The translations under genes and the position numbers were made by a program. Below, piece by piece: positions 21,781 through 32,344 of a stretch of DNA of 64,000 bases (position 1 is its first letter; every line of letters begins with the position of its first letter). Origin of the DNA: Jacaranda mimosifolia (Eukaryota > Streptophyta > Magnoliopsida > Lamiales > Bignoniaceae). A model generated the notes under the pieces. The model made no database searches. It was not told the DNA's origin and saw only the letters and a list, made by a program, of their open reading frames with translations. The DNA lies in the NCBI GenBank assembly GCA_018894105.1, contig CM032123.1:22235744-22299743 (forward strand), written 5' to 3'.

Positions 21781-23826
21781 TTTCCAAGCAGAGTATATTT
21801 TGGGAACTACCTTATTGGAAGACTAAACTTATTGAGATATAATTTGGATGTGATGCACATCGAGAAAAATGTCTTTGATAATATCTTAGAGACTTTCATG
21901 GACATCAAGGGAAAAATCAAAGATAATTTCAAGGCTCACTAGGACTTGAATGTCTGTTTAAGAGGCATGAGCCCAAGTTAATTTTAAAGGGAAACGGGCA
22001 ATGGGGCAAGCTTAAGACTAAGTATGTCCTTACAATCGAGCAAAGAAAAACTATATGCAAATAGGTGAAGTTATTATTGATGCATGATGGATATTCTTCT
22101 AATCTGGCTAGGCATGTTGACATGTATGAGCATAAGATTCATAGATTGAAGAGCAATGATTGTCACATCTTCATGGAGCCATTTCTACTGATTGCATTCA
22201 AAGAATTGTCTGACCATATATGAAGCCTTTGGCCGAGCTTAGTCAATTCTTTAGGGACTTATGTTCTATGATTTTGAGGCATGATGACTTAGATAGAATG
22301 AACAAAAATATTTCAATAATGCTATGCAAGTTAGAAAGAATTTCTCACCGGCATTTTTTGATTACATGTGGCATCTACCTATCCATTGTATAGAGGAGGC
22401 GAGAAATAGAGGGTCTATGCAATATAGGTGGATGTATCCCTTTGAGAGGTAAAACATTGTTCAAATTTACATGTTTATCTATTGAAATTATTTAATACTA
22501 CTGAATATATCTGAAATGTAATTTATATTACACTTAGGAGCTTGGTAAACTTAAAAAATACCATGAAGCAAAAGGCACAAGTGGAGAGATCTATTTGTGA
22601 GGTATTTATTTGGAAAGAGACATCCAACTTTTGCTCATACTACTTCTAATCACATGCACATTACTTAAGGACAAAAGTTGGATGGAATGATAATGGGGAC
22701 AATGATGATTCCATTCCACCTACTTTGTCTATTTTCAATCAACCCAATCATATGGAGTTTGCACAACAAGGTACTTAGATAATGGCAAATTTAGAGTTGC
22801 AATACTGCATGTGTTGTTTAATTGTGTAGAGGTCAAGGAATACATTGTGTAAATCATTGAACTAATTAGTATTAATTTTAATTTCATTCAAACTAGTACT
22901 ATTATTGTGTTTCTAATATGTTATCAAATATGATATGTTGTTATTTTGTGAAATTCTTCTACTCTAGCAATTAAGATGTCAATGTGAGAGTTGAAAATGA
23001 ATTTGCCTATTGGTTTAAGTTCTATATAAGTATATTTACACTAACTTAATTATGCATGTTTCAGTTTAATTTAAAATTAGATAGAACTTCATTCAAAACT
23101 AACACTTTATGTAATGAATGATATATCAATGACCCGAGTAATGATATAACGAATTTGTTCTTGCATGAATTGGCTTGGGACCCTAACAAATGGGTTAGGA
23201 CATGGCCCTACTACTTTGGGAATAAATTTAAGTTCCACACAGATGTATAGAATCAGGGCAAAAAAATAATGAATAGTGGTGTATGGTGAAGGGAGGTGAT
23301 AGGTTGGTGGCGAGGAAGACTATTACAAAATATTGAATGAGGTAGTTGAGTTAGAATACTCAGAAAAATTTATAGAGAGGGTGTTTTGTTCCATTGCTAG
23401 TGGTTTGATCTTAATCCTATGAAAGAAACTCATATAATGCATCTAGAGTATAATATCGTTGAAGGAAAAAAGGGCAGATATAGAAAATATGACCCAATTA
23501 AGATTGCCAAACAAGTGTGATAAGTTTACTACTATATCTCATATCCCAAAAGAACGATAAGCTTAATTGGTTAGCTGCTATAAAAACGAAGACTAGAGAT
23601 AGACTTGAAATTGAAGAATCTTCAAAACTTGCTTATTAGAACGATACTCTATTGCATGTTAATGTAGTGAATTTAGATGAATTAATAGAGGACTTAATAG
23701 GTTGTGACAATCCTTTGAGAGGATGTCAATGTATCAGACGCAAAACGTATAGATGGTAATATTTGTGATGACGACGACGAAGATACAGGGTGTAGCGATG
23801 ATGAGATTGAATCTGATAGCGATAAT
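21781..23826 (+). pseudogene. CACTA TNP2-like transposase pseudogene
   Basis: Remnant of the enzyme that cuts and moves CACTA elements. Reading across frameshifts: FWELPYWKTKL, then NLDVMHIEKNVFDNILETFM (Transposase_21 family, PF02992, plant TNP2), HDGYSSNLARHVDMYEHKIH, LKSNDCHIFMEPFLLIAFKE (DUF4218-type start), FFDYMWHLPIHCIEEARNRG and QYRWMYPFER. A likely intron at 22449-22537 (GT..AG) separates WMYPFER from SLVNLKNTMKQKA. A DUF4216-like part follows (DPNKWVRTWPYYFGNKFKFH at about 23170), then an acidic tail cut by the MITE at 23827. Stops and frameshifts are frequent, so it is inactive. Confidence 0.85.
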
Positions 23827-24615
23827 TAGAGCTGTAAACGGATATTTAAAAATTTATTTATCGTTCACATTCGTAGCCGTTTATACACAATTTATTTGCA
23901 TCCGTTTAAAGCGGATATTATCCATATTCGATATCTACTGAATACGGATATGGTAAATACGTATCCAATCTATTTAATATCTACTCTGAATATATAGTTA
24001 TTAAATAATATTATTTATATTTTTCAATAAAAATCTAATAATCCATATATATATAAATTATAATTGAAGAATTAGGATGAAAAAATAATAAATTTAAAAA
24101 ATTATTATAATATAGAGAAAAAATTGAAGAATAAGGTTAATCAACATAATTATTATTGGTTGACTTTATAATTAATATAGTTAAATGTCATTATTAATAT
24201 TAATTAGCACTAATAGTTAATTATAAAGCCAACTATTAATTAGAAATCATGCTATTTATTTGATTACTTTATTTTTAATGAAGTTGTACAGTTCCTTCTA
24301 TTAATTAAAAATATGCATTTGTTATGGTTCATAGATTCAAGTATTTGAATATTCGTAAATAGATGTCTAAATAATTTTCATTGCATATGAAATTAAAAAA
24401 ATACTTCAAATACAGATAAGTTTAATCAAATGTGGATGTATCTAAATAATTATCATCAATACCGATATATCCGAATTCAATCAATATCCGACGGATACGA
24501 ATTCGAATATCATTTTTAAATATTCGTCAAATTTGTATCTGAATACTCAAAAAGTTAAATGGATACGAATATAGAAATAGTGTATTCATCTGTTTAATAT
24601 CCGTTTACACCCCTA
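23827..24615. mobile_element. hAT-type MITE, copy 3, perfect 8-bp target duplication
   Basis: 789 bp; ends TAGAGCTGTAAACGGATAT and, inverted, TAGGGGTGTAAACGGATAT. The word gcgataat flanks it exactly at 23819-23826 and 24616-24623. The interior matches copy 1 at 12779 in the same orientation. It sits in the acidic tail of the CACTA transposase remnant. Confidence 0.92.
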
Positions 24616-24748
24616 GCGATAATGAGACTAATAAATTTGAATTTTATACTCAAAAAGTTAAATGGATACGAATATAGAAATTGTGTATTCATCTGTTTAA
24701 TATTCGTTTACACCCCTAGCGATAATGAGACTAATAAATTTGAATTTT
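24543..24748. repeat. 103-bp tandem duplication covering a MITE end
   Basis: The block from 'atactcaaaaagttaaatgg' to 'aataaatttgaatttt' occurs at 24543 and again at 24646. It carries the last part of the MITE, the TAGGGG end, the target-site copy gcgataat and flanking DNA. The event is therefore younger than the MITE insertion. Confidence 0.9.
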
Positions 24749-24924
24749 TCAATAAAAATTGAATGATGTTAGCAGTATGCCATGCTTGTTTTAACTTGTA
24801 TTTATTAAGTTTAACTATTTTTATGCACTTTACATGTATAGTTAATTAATTTTTCATAATAATATTATTGTCGATATATATGTTTGAATTCTAATGTGTT
24901 TGTTTTTATTTTACAAATGGCAGA

Positions 24925-25375
24925 CTAGTCAAGTATCCTCCCCTCCCAGCCACTAGCCAATGTTAGGGTTCTCCCCAAACTTGGACACATGTCCTAGCCT
25001 ATATCACTCTCCTAATATGATGGCTAGTCAGCATATGCCTACTCTACGCCTTCTTCCTACACATCTCCACACTCCCTTGTCCTCATCCTCTTTATCACCA
25101 TCACCAGTAAACTCCTTAACTGTTGTGAGGTCATCCACATTCCATGCCCCACACCCACCCTTAGAGTTGAAATCCTAGTCTCAGTCATTATCCATATCAC
25201 CCATAGATACTCACTCAACATCCAATACTCCACTTGGCACCCAACCATCTACTGCTACTCCACTTCAACCTTCCATAAAAGTAGCAACTAGTGCATCCTC
25301 ATTAGTCCAGACTTTTGGTGGGGAGGATCAGAACCCATCTCAAAGTTCTGGTAAGGTGTACTTGTATCCTAAGTA
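24925..25375 (+). pseudogene. CACTA second ORF remnant (Ser/Pro/Thr-rich)
   Basis: Reads LGFSPNLDTCPSLYHSPNMM and then a Ser/Pro-rich stretch with HTPLSSSSLSPSPVNSLTV, with a stop at 25174. Such low-complexity exons are common in the second gene of plant CACTA elements, whose product helps transposition. Function here is inferred from position only. Confidence 0.5.
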
Positions 25376-25703
25376 ACGCAACAGGTGAGTTGGAATGAAT
25401 ATATAAATATTATTTTATTCCATTTTTTATATATAAATACTGTTGTTTAATAATTATATATATTAATGTGAAAACTTTTATACAAGTACATGCCCTTGCT
25501 AAAGGTACCAGATTCTTGACGAGAGTGATCAAAAGCAAGGTATAGGAGTCCTATAGGACCTAGTCGGGTGTATTCGAGATTTGATGTTTAGGGGGTGGAA
25601 GATATATGCATATTAATACGTTAATATATTTACTTTTACAAATATATTTCCATTGGAATCCGTTACAAAATTTCATCGAAAGTGGCGAAATTTTTTTGTA
25701 GTG

Positions 25704-26404
25704 TATGCTTCCTTAATCGTAGCTGAAGGGCCTCATGTGCAAGCTGGATGATTGCCCCAAGTAGAGACAAAACTATTTCTTAGCAAGTAGGTTTGTGTAA
25801 TGGATATCTCCAAGTGCAGCACATCTTCCTACAAGTCCACCTATTGCATGTGGGTAGGGGCTTCTGAACCAATGTTTTCACTACAAAAATAAGATAAATT
25901 GGTGACAAGTAGCAAGTGACAATGCAAAAATTGGCACTAATTGTGTATGTTAGGTGACAAAAATATTTAATTTTTTTACCTGAATGATTTTTACAAACTA
26001 AATAGTGACAAGAATAATGTTAAAATTGTCACCACAAACAATTAATAACATACCTATGGTGACAATGAAAATCTTGTCATAAATTATAGTGATAATTTTT
26101 ATTGTCACTAAGTTGTCACCATATGGGTTGTCACTAATTGTTAATGGTGACAATTTAAAATATTAATTTTTGTCACTATTGAGTCATTTTGTGACAAGAT
26201 AGAATTACTATCACTTAAAAACTATCATTAATGATAAGATAAAAGTTGTTGTCACTCAATACATGTTATTAGTGATAACTTTTACTTTGTCACTTATTAT
26301 TTTGTCACTTATTATTTTGTTACTAATATTATATTTTTTTTGTAGTGTTTTTTAAGCATGTGATTTGGAACTGTTCTGTATCTTGAGCATTAAATCTGGT
26401 GATA
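25704..26404 (-). pseudogene. Possible gypsy gag remnant split by a CACTA MITE
   Basis: On the minus strand 26404-26348 continues into 25878-25704 without a frame break once the MITE at 25879-26347 and one TTT copy are removed. The reading includes GNITRFNAQDTEQFQITC and WFRSPYPHAIGGLVGRCAAL, then a stop after NLLAKK. I do not recognise the protein. Its place right behind a decayed PBS suggests early gag of a Ty3/gypsy element. It is cut again by the CACTA element and goes on at 19760. Confidence 0.4.
25879..26347. mobile_element. CACTA-type MITE with TTT target duplication
   Basis: 469 bp, ends CACTACAAAAATAAG and, inverted, CACTACAAAAAAAATATAAT. The interior is made of repeated 'gtgaca' and 'tgtcacta' words in both orientations. 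TTT precedes and follows the element, as expected for a 3-bp CACTA duplication (though T runs make this weak evidence). No ORF. Confidence 0.85.
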
Positions 26405-26423
26405 TTCCCACAAATAGTGTCAA
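26405..26423 (-). promoter_or_regulatory. Decayed gypsy primer-binding site
   Basis: The minus strand reads TTGACACTATTTGTGGGAA. Against the common plant Tat-type TTGGCGCCGTCTGTGGGAA all differences are G-to-A or C-to-T, the pattern left by loss of methylated cytosines. LTR-like sequence should lie to the right and gag to the left. Confidence 0.45.
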
Positions 26424-26837
26424 CATAATATGGATCCTCAAAAATATTGGGGATTTTTCCTCCGACAAGACAAATAGAAAATAGAGAGAAACTTCTGAAA
26501 AATAATAATACTTTTATTACTCTTTACTTAGTGCTTCTAATAATTATATTGGAGGGGGGCCATTATAGAGAATTGGAATGGTTGACTTAATCCTTCATTA
26601 GGGTCCATGGTCTGAAGATGAACATCTGTGGACTTATGAGACCTGACTTCTTAACACTATGGACATATAATAACTAAGCATCTTGCGACATAAATTACAC
26701 GAAAAATTAACTGAGCCTGGAGCATCATACATCACAACATAAATATATATAGAAAAGTAATTATATATTAATAATGATAATTTTTATACAGTTCTATTAA
26801 AATTGATTATATAACAAAACAAAAACAATTATTACCT
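26424..26837. other. Unassigned, possibly LTR of the decayed gypsy element
   Basis: No coding motif. If the PBS call at 26405 is right this is its 5' LTR, cut by the gypsy insertion at 26838. The last five bases (tacct, 26833-26837) are the left target-site copy of that insertion. Confidence 0.3.
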
Positions 26838-27360
26838 TGATGCGGCTCAAAACCTGGAGTCAAGACCTCGAACTCAAATTTCCAAACTGACCCCATTCTT
26901 GATCTTGACCTGACCCAGATCTCACTCCGCATAAGTGATTTTGGATCTCCGACCTGACCACAAGAGTGCACGTTAGGCTAGCTGAGATTACCTTTAGATA
27001 AGGCCCTCCAATGCCTAAGTTAGTATGGAGCTGAGGTGATCAATTGTGAGCCCAAAAGTGAAGATAAGAACTCAAATGAGATAGAGTAAAGATAACATAA
27101 CCTGGTACTGTGTGATTTCCCCTATTTTATGGAGGTTGAGATGTGCTTGTTTGTACGGGTAAAGGTGGTGAATTACTATGCGTTGGATTCGCAAATGATC
27201 AATGATTAGCATTTTGGGTCATAGCCCGAATTGGGTGGGACTCTTTGGGGTCATGACCTGACCTGAATAAAAAGAGCGGATCCTATCCTATATGGGTATT
27301 CTGGCTAAAATCTAAGGGCATAATGGTCTTTTACTCTGTCTTTATTAATTATTATCATCA
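26838..27360 (-). repeat. 3' LTR of the gypsy element
   Basis: 523 bp; on the plus strand it starts TGATGCGGCTCAAAACC and ends ATTATTATCATCA. It aligns along its length with the LTR at 33627-34151 with scattered differences. Confidence 0.93.
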
Positions 27361-27376
27361 TTAACTCCCCAACTTT
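27361..27376 (-). promoter_or_regulatory. Polypurine tract of the gypsy element
   Basis: Minus-strand AAAGTTGGGGAGTTAA, directly before the LTR start TGATGATAAT. It primes plus-strand synthesis. Confidence 0.65.
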
Positions 27377-27523
27377 CTAAGTGTAATGGTTCTTTTCTCT
27401 TCTTGGGAGAATGAACCTACACTATGGAAAGTAGGCGCAGAATTCCTTCAGCCGTTCGATCGAATACAATTAATCTTGGCCGTAGACCCTGCCTCGAGAG
27501 GTGGACCGTCACATCCACCCCTC

Positions 27524-27531
27524 TATAAATA
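27524..27531 (+). promoter_or_regulatory. TATA box of the antisense ORF
   Basis: The word tataaata lies 143 bp before the ATG at 27667, on the strand opposite to the gypsy genes. The element at 53600 has the same word in the same relative place. Confidence 0.5.
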
Positions 27532-27666
27532 CCCTATTGCAGGCCCATACTTAATTTCATTTTCTTTGTTCTCATGGCTTCCTTCTGCTCAACTAGATCT
27601 CGTTCGCAAGTTTCTTGCACCACTTCCCCGATCTCGATCTCGTAGGTTCATTTTATTTTTGTTAAA

Positions 27667-27737
27667 ATGAGCTCGAGTTCGAGTTCTTCTTCCAAGAAAA
27701 CTCCCAGCTTTAGTTAATTGGGGTCGAGTGAAAGTAT
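27667..27737 (+). pseudogene. Start of the antisense ORF of the gypsy element, cut by copia
   Basis: ATG followed by a Ser-rich start, MSSSSSSSSKKTPSFS, then a stop at 27715. It is antisense to gag-pol and lies between the polypurine tract and where pol would be. The Tat element at 53600 carries an antisense ORF with a similar Ser-rich start (MSSATSDSEVTHS) in the same place, which supports the call. A copia LTR begins at 27738 and removes the rest from view; its downstream part appears deleted. Confidence 0.55.
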
Positions 27738-29997
27738 TGTTGGAATAGTGCCCTGCAACCAATCAGATTGGCATGTAAACTATTTCACTTATAATACAAT
27801 TTTAATTGAATGATATTCATTATAAATAGCTATTTTTATCTTATGCTTATTTTACTTCACTAGCATTTGTTTGAAGCCCATAGATCACACAAGACCATGG
27901 GACTTGGTTACTTTACTGGGTGGTGATCATGAAATAAATTTTACACCTTCGTGATCTTAAATCTTTCAAGTCGTAGGACCTTATGAGACAGGGCATCTAA
28001 GATTCGGATAGACTTGCACTAACGATGCATAAATCCAAGGGTTGGATATTGCTCCATTTCATGAGCAATCCATGTTAGATATGGGTGTATGTTAGTGGGT
28101 GCTTGTTAGAAAACAAGTTTGTGAAGGCCCGCCTGGAGAATCCACTAGATAGCCGTAGTGGTAAGTTGGTAGTGGCAAGTTTTCCAGCTTACACTAGTGC
28201 ATATTATTAGTCATTTGACTTGAGGATCCATAGTAACCTTGTGTTTAGGCCTTTATGATATGACTCTTCCTTAACCACTTAGTGGGTCTTTCGGGTTGAG
28301 GTTGGGTATCAACTACGTAAACATGGAGGTTTGTGAGATCTAAGATGAGATCCGACTCCTCATCATTATGAAGGACTAGTGCATCTCCCATATATTCTAT
28401 AATGATCGATTCCACAAAATCCTTGCACAAGGTAGTATGACAATTTAGAAAAAGAGTTTTTCAAAGACGAGGTCATAAAGTGGAATCAAACATTGGAATA
28501 GAAACATAGCATCGAGGCTATTAGGGAGCCGGCAAATATCTTGCCCTAGGCTTTTTTCGGGGAGATAGGAGTCGGAAGGACCGTATTTGCATGGTAGAAC
28601 TAGAACGATTCTCCAAAAGCATTCATTTCGGCCAATTAGTTGGACTCCATAGGCTTGAGGTTGGACTTCGACCATGGAGATTGGGTACTCTTGAATTAAT
28701 GAGATTAATTGAATTGAGTCATTAGTTTAAAGGAGTTTAGACTAATGTGAATATATGATATTCAATAAATCACAAGAGTTGTGAGCCCATGCCTAATGAA
28801 TGGTAGAACCTAATGGGTCACACACAAAAGCCAATTGGAAATCCTACTTGATGAAGGGGAATTTTCTAAGAGTTAGAAAGATTCCACCTTGACCCTTTTT
28901 TGGAGGTGGACGGTTTACTAAATTGTTGGTCATTTTGGCTTGATCAATTTAATTGTTAAATTGATCTAAATAATGTAAGGAGTTAAATTAGACCAATTGA
29001 ATTAAGGAGTTAATTTAATTGGTGTTACATGACTATCAATTGGTCAAGTTAACTTAAGGAGTTAAGTTAACTATAACTAGCTTAAAGAGTTAAGTTAATT
29101 GACTTAAGAGTTAAGTCAAAAGTTAATTAATTAAATTCAAGTGTTTAATTTAATTAAAATAAAAAATTAATTTTGGAGGAAAAATTCAAATGAAGAGTTC
29201 ATTTAGAGTGCATTAGAATTTATTTGGATTACATTTCTTGAGATGAAATAAAGATTCCAAATGAAATTCAAATGCATCAAAAATTCACATGCAACTTGTT
29301 TGCAAATTGGCAAGCAAGTTGAGGATGGTGTGATGCCACCTAAGCATCACACATTCCCTCCATCTATATATAGGTATAGAGGGTGGTTGTCCATGCATGT
29401 AGAATACACAAGCATTTTAGATCTAATTGTTAGATTATCTCTTTCCCTCCAATTTTGCATGTGTTTCCTCATGTGTGTTGAAGCTTCATATTTTTCTTCA
29501 TCTCCTACCACCAAAATTTGGCCTCTTCATACGTGATGCTCTTCCTTGTTTTCCAACTAACATAGAAAAGATTTGGATTATCCATTTATGTGTGGATCTT
29601 ATCATTAGAGGTAAAACAATTGAATTGCTAGCCTTTTGGAGATCCTCTGTTTGGGGAGAAACTTGGAGATGTTTCTAGAGCAACTTTGGATTTTCTGATT
29701 TGGCTGATTTTTCTACTGAAGGTTCATAAATGTGTTGCTGATCTTTTGTTCAAATTTTAGTTAATTTCAAGGTGTTTTGGTAGGGCAAACATTGCCTATA
29801 AGCTACTGCACAAGGGGGGACTACATTGAAGGAGTTCAAGCAAGTCTTCATCTCTTTGGTTGGATTTTGCTTTCTACGTAATTTTCTAACCTTAATCCAC
29901 TTTAGATGAATAAATTAGATTGTTGGGGAGGTGTAATCAAGTTTGATTTCAGTTTTTAAGTGTTTTCAATTGGATCTTTGGCTTACACCTTCTTTCA
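27738..29997 (+). repeat. 2.26-kb 5' LTR of the nested copia element
   Basis: Begins TGTTGGAATAGTGCCCTGC and ends CTTCTTTCA two bases before the PBS. A TATA box (tctatatatagg) is at 29363-29374. The A/T-rich middle (28900-29170) has many 'aaggagttaa' words. Related LTR pieces occur at 378-1790 (minus) and 1791-2425 (plus). Confidence 0.85.
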
Positions 29998-29999
29998 AG

Positions 30000-30012
30000 T
30001 GGTATCGGAACC
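30000..30012 (+). promoter_or_regulatory. PBS of the nested copia element
   Basis: TGGTATCGGAACC, a variant of the initiator Met-tRNA type TGGTATCAGAGCC, two bases after the LTR end. Confidence 0.8.
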
Positions 30013-31919
30013 TTAATTCATGCTTTAATTTGGATTTTTGGATGAATGATTCATGTGATGGATTGATCTAGATCTTTGAATACTTTATCCAATTTATATA
30101 TTGGAGTGTTTGGATGATGATGCATGTGGCTTCCTTGCTTGATGAATTGAAATTATGCTAATATGTGTTTTAAGTATTAATTCATATGTTTAGCATGTTT
30201 TAATTCATAGTTGCTAATGTTGAATGTTGATTTAGCATTAGCTGATATTATATGTTGATATAGCATGTTATATTTGTCCTTAAATTATTTTGGTCATTTT
30301 TGGATCCCATTTGATTGGAGTTTATTGAAGACTTTTGAAGAATGTGATTCTTACTTAAACTTAATTTTTGAAGCATGATTGGGTACTTGAAATTTCATTT
30401 TTAAAAGATGTTTTAGATCTGAAATTTCATCTATAATGTGTGATTTAGTGTTTAGGAGGTGTCCTAAATATTTTGGTGCACCAAAGTTGAGCCAAAAACA
30501 ACTTGACTGGGTCCAAACCTTGAAACAAGGTAAGCTGCCGCACGGCTGTGCACACTGGCCAGGCAGCATTGGTCAGTTTCGGTTATGTACTAGTTTTGAG
30601 GAGTTTTTGTGTTATTTTTGTGGCCAAAATTGATCTAAATCATGCTAAATAGATGCACAAGTGTTGTGCAAGTTTTCAAAATAATGTTTGACATTTTTTA
30701 TTGCTTTTAAAATCATGTTTTATGCTTATTTTTGCTTGGCCAATTAATTGTTTATGAGATAAACATTTAATTGTTGAAATTGAATGTCAATTATTGATTT
30801 ATTTATTATTCATTTAATTGTTGAATGGATGATGAATGAATGGGGATGATCATGAGCTTTTAATATTAATTTTATTTGTTTCAAGTTGTTGAAAAGGGTT
30901 GTATTAAATTGGGGTTTGCATACCTCTTAAATTTCTATCTTGTAAATGCTATGACAGTAGAATCATTGTGGGGGATGATTTCTTTCTCTTGTAAATGTTG
31001 CAAGGATCAAAGAAGATCATTGGAGGCATGAAGACCCATAAATGTATGGGGATACACTCATGTAATAGCTAGATTTAATCAGCCTACTTAAAATTAACTA
31101 GGTGGTGCCACCTATGGCTCTAAGTGCACCACTTGGTTAAGGCTCATGGGCATCCTACCCTAGGAGCATGCTAGGTGCATTTACTTATTTATGCTTTCCA
31201 TATCCTATTAATGTATGAGATACGTACTTAGGATATAGAAAACCTAAATAAGAAGATAAAATTGGTGAGATCTTGGCAAGCAATAAAATCCCTCAACTTA
31301 GAAAGTCTATCTGTTTTTCAAAATATTAAGTCACAATAAATAAAAATTAAAAGGGATTTTAATTAATTCATGCCTTCTACCAATAGTATATGACATGACG
31401 ACGCTACTATCTTTGTGTGATATACACTCGGTCACGGGGGTCACACTTAGGTGAAAAGCTGTGATCATATACTTAGCATATGATACACCTTTGATTTGAG
31501 GCTACACATGCATTGGCACTCGGTCACGGAGGATGTCATGGAGCGGTCTCGAATTAAAGTTTGATTGGTAGGTTCGGCTTAACACCTAGTAATGTAGAAG
31601 TTGTCCGGTTATGGGGATCTATATGAAAAGTGAGGCAAAATATATCAAAAGTTGCATGAGATGCAATGAGCCAAAGTTGCTTACCTTTCGATTGTTTGTG
31701 GATATACACTCGGTCATGGGGGTCCACTTACAAGTCCTTAGGATCTTGATTCTCACTAGGAAATATGATTTTTTTGAATTCTTTAAGGGGGTGAAGGATT
31801 TTATAAAATAGTAGAAGAAAAACATGCTTGAAAGACCATGAGCATGTTTTCAAATATCAATATTCAGTCACATGCTTATATTCTCTTTTTTGCCTTTGAT
31901 GATTTACGAAATCTCAAGA
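30013..31919 (+). other. Long leader of the nested copia element
   Basis: 1.9 kb between PBS and gag without a recognisable gene. The word 'actcggtcacgg' (one copy with t) occurs three times, at 31426, 31518 and 31708. Confidence 0.6.
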
Positions 31920-32330
31920 ATGGCTAAAAGTCCACTCAAAGTTATTTTGGAAACTAATAAACCAAGCGGGCATAACTTCTACAAATGACTTAACCTCAAA
32001 ATCGTTCTAGATTTATAAAAAGAAGTATATGTCCCCTATCATTGTGCTCCTAATCCAATGGGGATTAATGTAGATCAAGAGACATGTAAAATTTTCACGA
32101 ATTGGGTTAACGATCGTCATATCCCATAGTCTCATGATAGCATCTACAAAATTCAAAAATCTCAAGGACACATAAATAGTACCTTGGTTCAAGTTTACAA
32201 GAGTTGTAATGCAAATAAGGTATGAGAAGTTCACGTTGTCAAAAGAGATTTTTCAAGCTAGGATGGATGTGAAGTCATGTGTCATCGAATACAGTCTAAA
32301 GATGATTGGTGTTAAGTGGCACATAGTAAT
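31920..32330 (+). pseudogene. Copia gag N-terminal fragment
   Basis: ATG at 31920 begins MAKSPLKVILETNKPSGHNF, then LNLKIVLDL, the common start of plant copia gag (particle protein), and later IRYEKFTLSKEIFQARM and YSLKMIGV. In-frame stops replace residues such as the usual Trp after the first block, and the sequence stops matching at about 32320, where minus-strand gypsy gag begins. Confidence 0.8.
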
Positions 32331-32344
32331 TATATTTCCTGAGT

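Larger units (their letters stand above)
19761..25703. mobile_element. CACTA (En/Spm) transposon, degenerate
   Basis: About 5.9 kb. The right end reads, inverted, CACTACAAAAAAATTTCGCC; the left end is caatacaaaaaa with one base changed in the CACTA start, followed by ACCTCGCC-like sequence. Sub-terminal words of the 'gaaattttcatc' kind lie inside both ends. It encodes a TNP2-type transposase remnant (21781-23826) and a Ser/Pro-rich second ORF remnant (24925-25375). The expected 3-bp target duplication is not seen (gta / tat). Confidence 0.8.
27738..32340 (+). mobile_element. Nested Ty1/copia element, 5' LTR to partial gag only
   Basis: Plus-strand copia element inside the gypsy element: LTR 27738-29997, PBS, a long leader of 1.9 kb and a gag start. 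Protease, integrase, RT, RNase H and the 3' LTR are missing. The right border, about 32330-32345, joins gag of the host gypsy element. Confidence 0.8.

Noticed and set aside
19761..25703. CACTA transposase as a possibly active gene
   Set aside because: Stops and frameshifts in every domain, a mutated left end and a nested MITE rule out activity.
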